64,000 bases of DNA from Niabella ginsenosidivorans (GTDB taxonomy: Bacteria; Bacteroidota; Bacteroidia; Chitinophagales; Chitinophagaceae), in NCBI RefSeq assembly GCF_001654455.1, contig NZ_CP015772.1, positions 4,402,001 through 4,466,000 of the forward strand, read 5' to 3'. The position numbers and the translations under genes were made by a program. A model generated the notes under the pieces. It saw only the letters and a program-made list of their open reading frames with translations. It was not told where the DNA came from and searched no databases. This document shows, in pieces, positions 61,959-64,000 of the stretch (positions are counted from its first letter, which is position 1; every line of letters starts with the position of its first letter).

Positions 61959-62333
61959 CTATTGATTCATAAATACTCTGCCACAGGCTATTAAAATACA
62001 AATGATAAAAAGAATAACATTTGTAAGCACATTTTTGGGTTCATTTCTTTTATAGTGTATCCTTGCTGCAAACGGCATAATGAAAGCAAGGCAGATAGCA
62101 GCAACAGGCGTAAGCCAGACCGCAATATGAAGGTATACAGGTACAATCAACCCTATAACACCTGCTACTTCAGATATACCAATAAACTTTATAAAATACG
62201 GATGTAGCCCCTCAACCCCTGTTTGCCCCATAGCTACTAATTTTTGTTCGGGCAATAACAGCTTGCAAACGCCTGAATAAAGAAAAGCGCCGGCCGCAAT
62301 TATTTGCAAGACCCATAGAATACTATTGCTCAT
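61959..62333 (-). CDS. DoxX-family membrane protein
   Basis: This 124-residue membrane protein has four hydrophobic helices (ILWVLQIIAAGAFLYSGVCKLL, FIKFIGISEVAGVIGLIVPVYL, VWLTPVAAICLAFIMPFAA, VLTNVILFIICILIACGRVF). The first holds the FxxSGxxKL pattern of DoxX proteins, followed by the ExxGxxGL motif in helix 2. The AhpD-like gene downstream supports a redox-related or stress role. It is a different subtype from the DoxX at 54395. Confidence 0.9.
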   Translation of the reverse strand: MSNSILWVLQIIAAGAFLYSGVCKLLLPEQKLVAMGQTGVEGLHPYFIKFIGISEVAGVIGLIVPVYLHIAVWLTPVAAICLAFIMPFAARIHYKRNEPKNVLTNVILFIICILIACGRVFMNQ

Positions 62334-62430
62334 AACCTTTTATTTTTAAAATGCAAAGGTCAGAACAACAATGAACAGCCCTTTTGATATATATCAAAAA
62401 ATCAGCCAGGGTCGTGCCAAGCCTCAATTT

Positions 62431-62502
62431 TCTCCCGCAGAATGCGCTGACTTACGCAGATAATCAAATCATTCTGCGCTTTTCTGCTAAATCTGCGGGA
62501 AA
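62431..62502. repeat. Palindromic CGCAGA-type intergenic repeat
   Basis: CCCGCAGA at the left and TCTGCGGG at the right bound an imperfect inverted repeat of about 30 bases per arm. Internal matching CGCAGA/TCTGCG units flank a short AATCAAATC-like loop. It resembles repeats with CGCAGATT units that are scattered between genes in Bacteroidota. A related piece occurs near 59386-59412. It lies immediately beside the IS110-family element. Confidence 0.6.
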
Positions 62503-62547
62503 CATCGACTTACACTTTATTGTGCCAATGACAAGATATGTAATGCA

Positions 62548-63859
62548 CTATATTTCAACTAATTTCAAGTTGTGTTTTGTAGCCAGTTTCAATAAATACT
62601 GTTGCTCGCGTTGCTTTAATTGCTGTTCATATTTAGCAGCTCCTTGTTCTAAATAAGCTGTCCCTTTAGTCAGTAAGTTATAAAATGCAATAGCAATTTT
62701 TCTGGCTCCTGCTTTTATTGCAATTGCGGGACCTTTCCTGGTGCGTATTCTGCGTATAAATGTTCCAATGGCTATAGGTTTGCTATTGAGCAGCGATTGT
62801 GCGATCTCCCTGAATATCTGGCCCACTCTGGAACTGTTTTTCATTTTTGCTTTCCTGCTGCGGCTGCCGCTTTGGTTATGACCAGGGGAAAGCCCGCACC
62901 AGCTTACATAATGCTTTTCCGTAGGAAATCTACTCAGATCGGTACCTGTTTCTCCCAGCAGCTTCAACATAGAATAGTTGGTTACTCCCGGCAGACAGCC
63001 CGCATCTACACCGTATATATTGAGCAATTTTTGATTTAAATCCTTAATCATTGGCTTATGATGGCGTACGGGCTTCTCCTTATGTACCGGCGCTACAAAT
63101 GAACTACCTTGCTCCAGAAAAGAAAGCAACACTTCCATACGCTGATCTACTATGAGTATTTGCTGCTCATGAATTTTCCAAAGCTTGAGGTTCTGTTCCA
63201 ACAAGAACAGCCAGCTTTCATTGTAGTTGCCTTCTAAGGCCATCAATACCTCGTCTGCCTTTTTATCTTTTATACTTTTGTGACACAGGCTTAATAATAC
63301 CTTTCCGTCCCTTTCCCCTCTAAGGATCGCCTCTATCATACGGATACCACTGACACCAGTAATCTGAGAAATAACCTCCGTCAATTTGATGTTCATCAAC
63401 TCTAATGCCTTCTGCATTTTATTTACATAACTGCTGCCCATACTGATAATATCTTCCCGCTCCCGCATTAGCATCCGGAGTTCTTTCAATCTACCGGCCG
63501 GTATATAGCTTTGCCGTACCAATCCTGCACTAAACATTTTCTGCATCCAACAGGCATCCGCAACATCTGTCTTCCGACCTTTTACCTGCTTTACCTCTTT
63601 GGGATTTACCAGGCATACACAGAAACCGGCTTGCTCCAGCAGCTCATGCAGCGCAATCCAGTAGACGCCTGTAGCCTCCATACATACATTTTTTCACCTG
63701 CTGGCTCCTAAGATCTTCAATACACTTACGATAGCTAAACGTAAAAGTATCGTAACTTTTAACCGTAATCCCATCACAGGAAACGAAGATTTTCTTTGAG
63801 CCGATATCTATAGCGGCTGCACACGCATTGTGTTGTTCAAAACTGACTAAATTTGACAT
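62548..63859 (-). mobile_element. IS110-family insertion sequence transposase, frameshifted
   Basis: IS110 recombinases combine an N-terminal RuvC-like DEDD domain with a C-terminal Transposase_20 domain carrying a catalytic serine. Here the N-terminal 71-codon frame (63859-63644) supplies AIDIGSKK. A second frame (from about 63687) continues with VCMEATGVYW, TDVADACW and the C-terminal LPGVTNYSMLKLLGE, CGLSPGHNQSGSRSRKAKMK region with the probable catalytic Ser in NQSG. The frames meet at six A on the minus strand (63694-63689); five A would restore VKNVCMEATG. All catalytic segments are otherwise intact, so the interruption may be recent or an error. Confidence 0.9.
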
Positions 63860-64000
63860 AACTACTTTTTTAAGTATTAATTAAAAAAAGCAGGTTACAG
63901 CTCAAAGAGGTTCAATAAAAAAGCAATGTGCCAAACGGGAATGCTGCTGCAAACAGTATCACCAAACATTAATGCACCATTCTTTGAAGCAAGTGTCGAC
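63860..64000 (-). ncRNA. Upstream non-coding end of the IS110 element (possible bridge-RNA region)
   Basis: In IS110-group elements the non-coding left end upstream of the recombinase encodes the bridge RNA that pairs with target and donor DNA. The 141 bases available here are AT-rich, with CTCTTTGAG and repeated AACCT units. The element may extend past the window. TAATGCAC occurs at 63970-63977 and again at 62541-62548, near both possible ends. Whether this member uses the upstream (IS110-group) or downstream (IS1111-group) arrangement is undetermined. Confidence 0.25.

Noticed and set aside
1-64000. CRISPR arrays, tRNA and rRNA genes
   Set aside because: No evenly spaced direct repeats, no cloverleaf-like segments and no rRNA-like stretches were seen on reading. 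A dedicated tRNA scan was not possible.

Overview
The window looks like chromosomal DNA of a Bacteroidota bacterium. The basis is two SusC/SusD nutrient-uptake pairs, a FecR-type anti-sigma factor with an ECF sigma factor, lipoproteins with Bacteroidota-style lipoboxes, GH92/GH172/DUF6259/GxGYxYP enzymes, and AT-rich, mostly SD-poor gene starts. The gene mix (ECF42 sigma with YciI proteins, many AraC regulators, DinB, DUF1330, DUF1697, DoxX) resembles Chitinophagaceae. That lineage is an inference; no rRNA or other phylogenetic marker is present.

Layout. (1) 1-2968, plus strand: tail of an unknown gene, an NADP-binding oxidoreductase, and a UbiX/UbiD decarboxylase pair. (2) 3240-12478, minus strand: an ECF sigma factor, FecR, SusC, SusD, a lipoprotein cyanophycinase, an isoaspartyl peptidase and a second exported cyanophycinase. 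Read together these form an apparent cyanophycin (or beta-aspartyl peptide) utilisation locus. (3) 12838-16702, minus strand: a Fur/Zur-type regulator, a ZnuD-like TonB receptor and a lipoprotein, with palindromic operator candidates; probably metal (zinc) uptake. (4) 16974-46226, minus strand: one roughly 29 kb polysaccharide utilisation locus. It starts with a frameshifted susC and susD. It then runs through exported enzymes (DUF3823, GxGYxYP+CBM32-like, DUF6259, GH172, GH92, GH172) and a cytoplasmic oxidative sugar-acid pathway (enolase-superfamily dehydratase, Gfo/Idh/MocA dehydrogenase, lactonase, ketoglutarate-semialdehyde-type dehydrogenase). It ends with GH79, GH31, an AraD-like aldolase and a sugar:H+ symporter, followed by a terminator hairpin. 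A divergent AraC regulator lies at 46556-47419.

(5) 47420-54300: a decayed LytTR-like regulator remnant, a flavin-binding protein, the prpBCD methylcitrate operon, a decayed NmrA-like gene, and an SDR next to an AraC regulator. (6) 54395-62333: small accessory genes (two DoxX, DUF1330, DinB, AraC, two YciI plus ECF42 sigma, DUF1697, a carboxymuconolactone-decarboxylase-like protein) mixed with decayed SDR genes and intergenic repeats. (7) 62431-64000: a palindromic CGCAGA-type repeat next to an IS110-family element with a frameshifted transposase.

The two most interesting systems are the SusCD-linked cyanophycin locus and the GH172-GH92-GH172 locus coupled to a sugar-acid oxidation pathway. 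The second could serve D-arabinofuranose- or fructofuranose-containing, mannose-bearing glycans. All functional assignments come from reading motifs and gene order; no database search was run.
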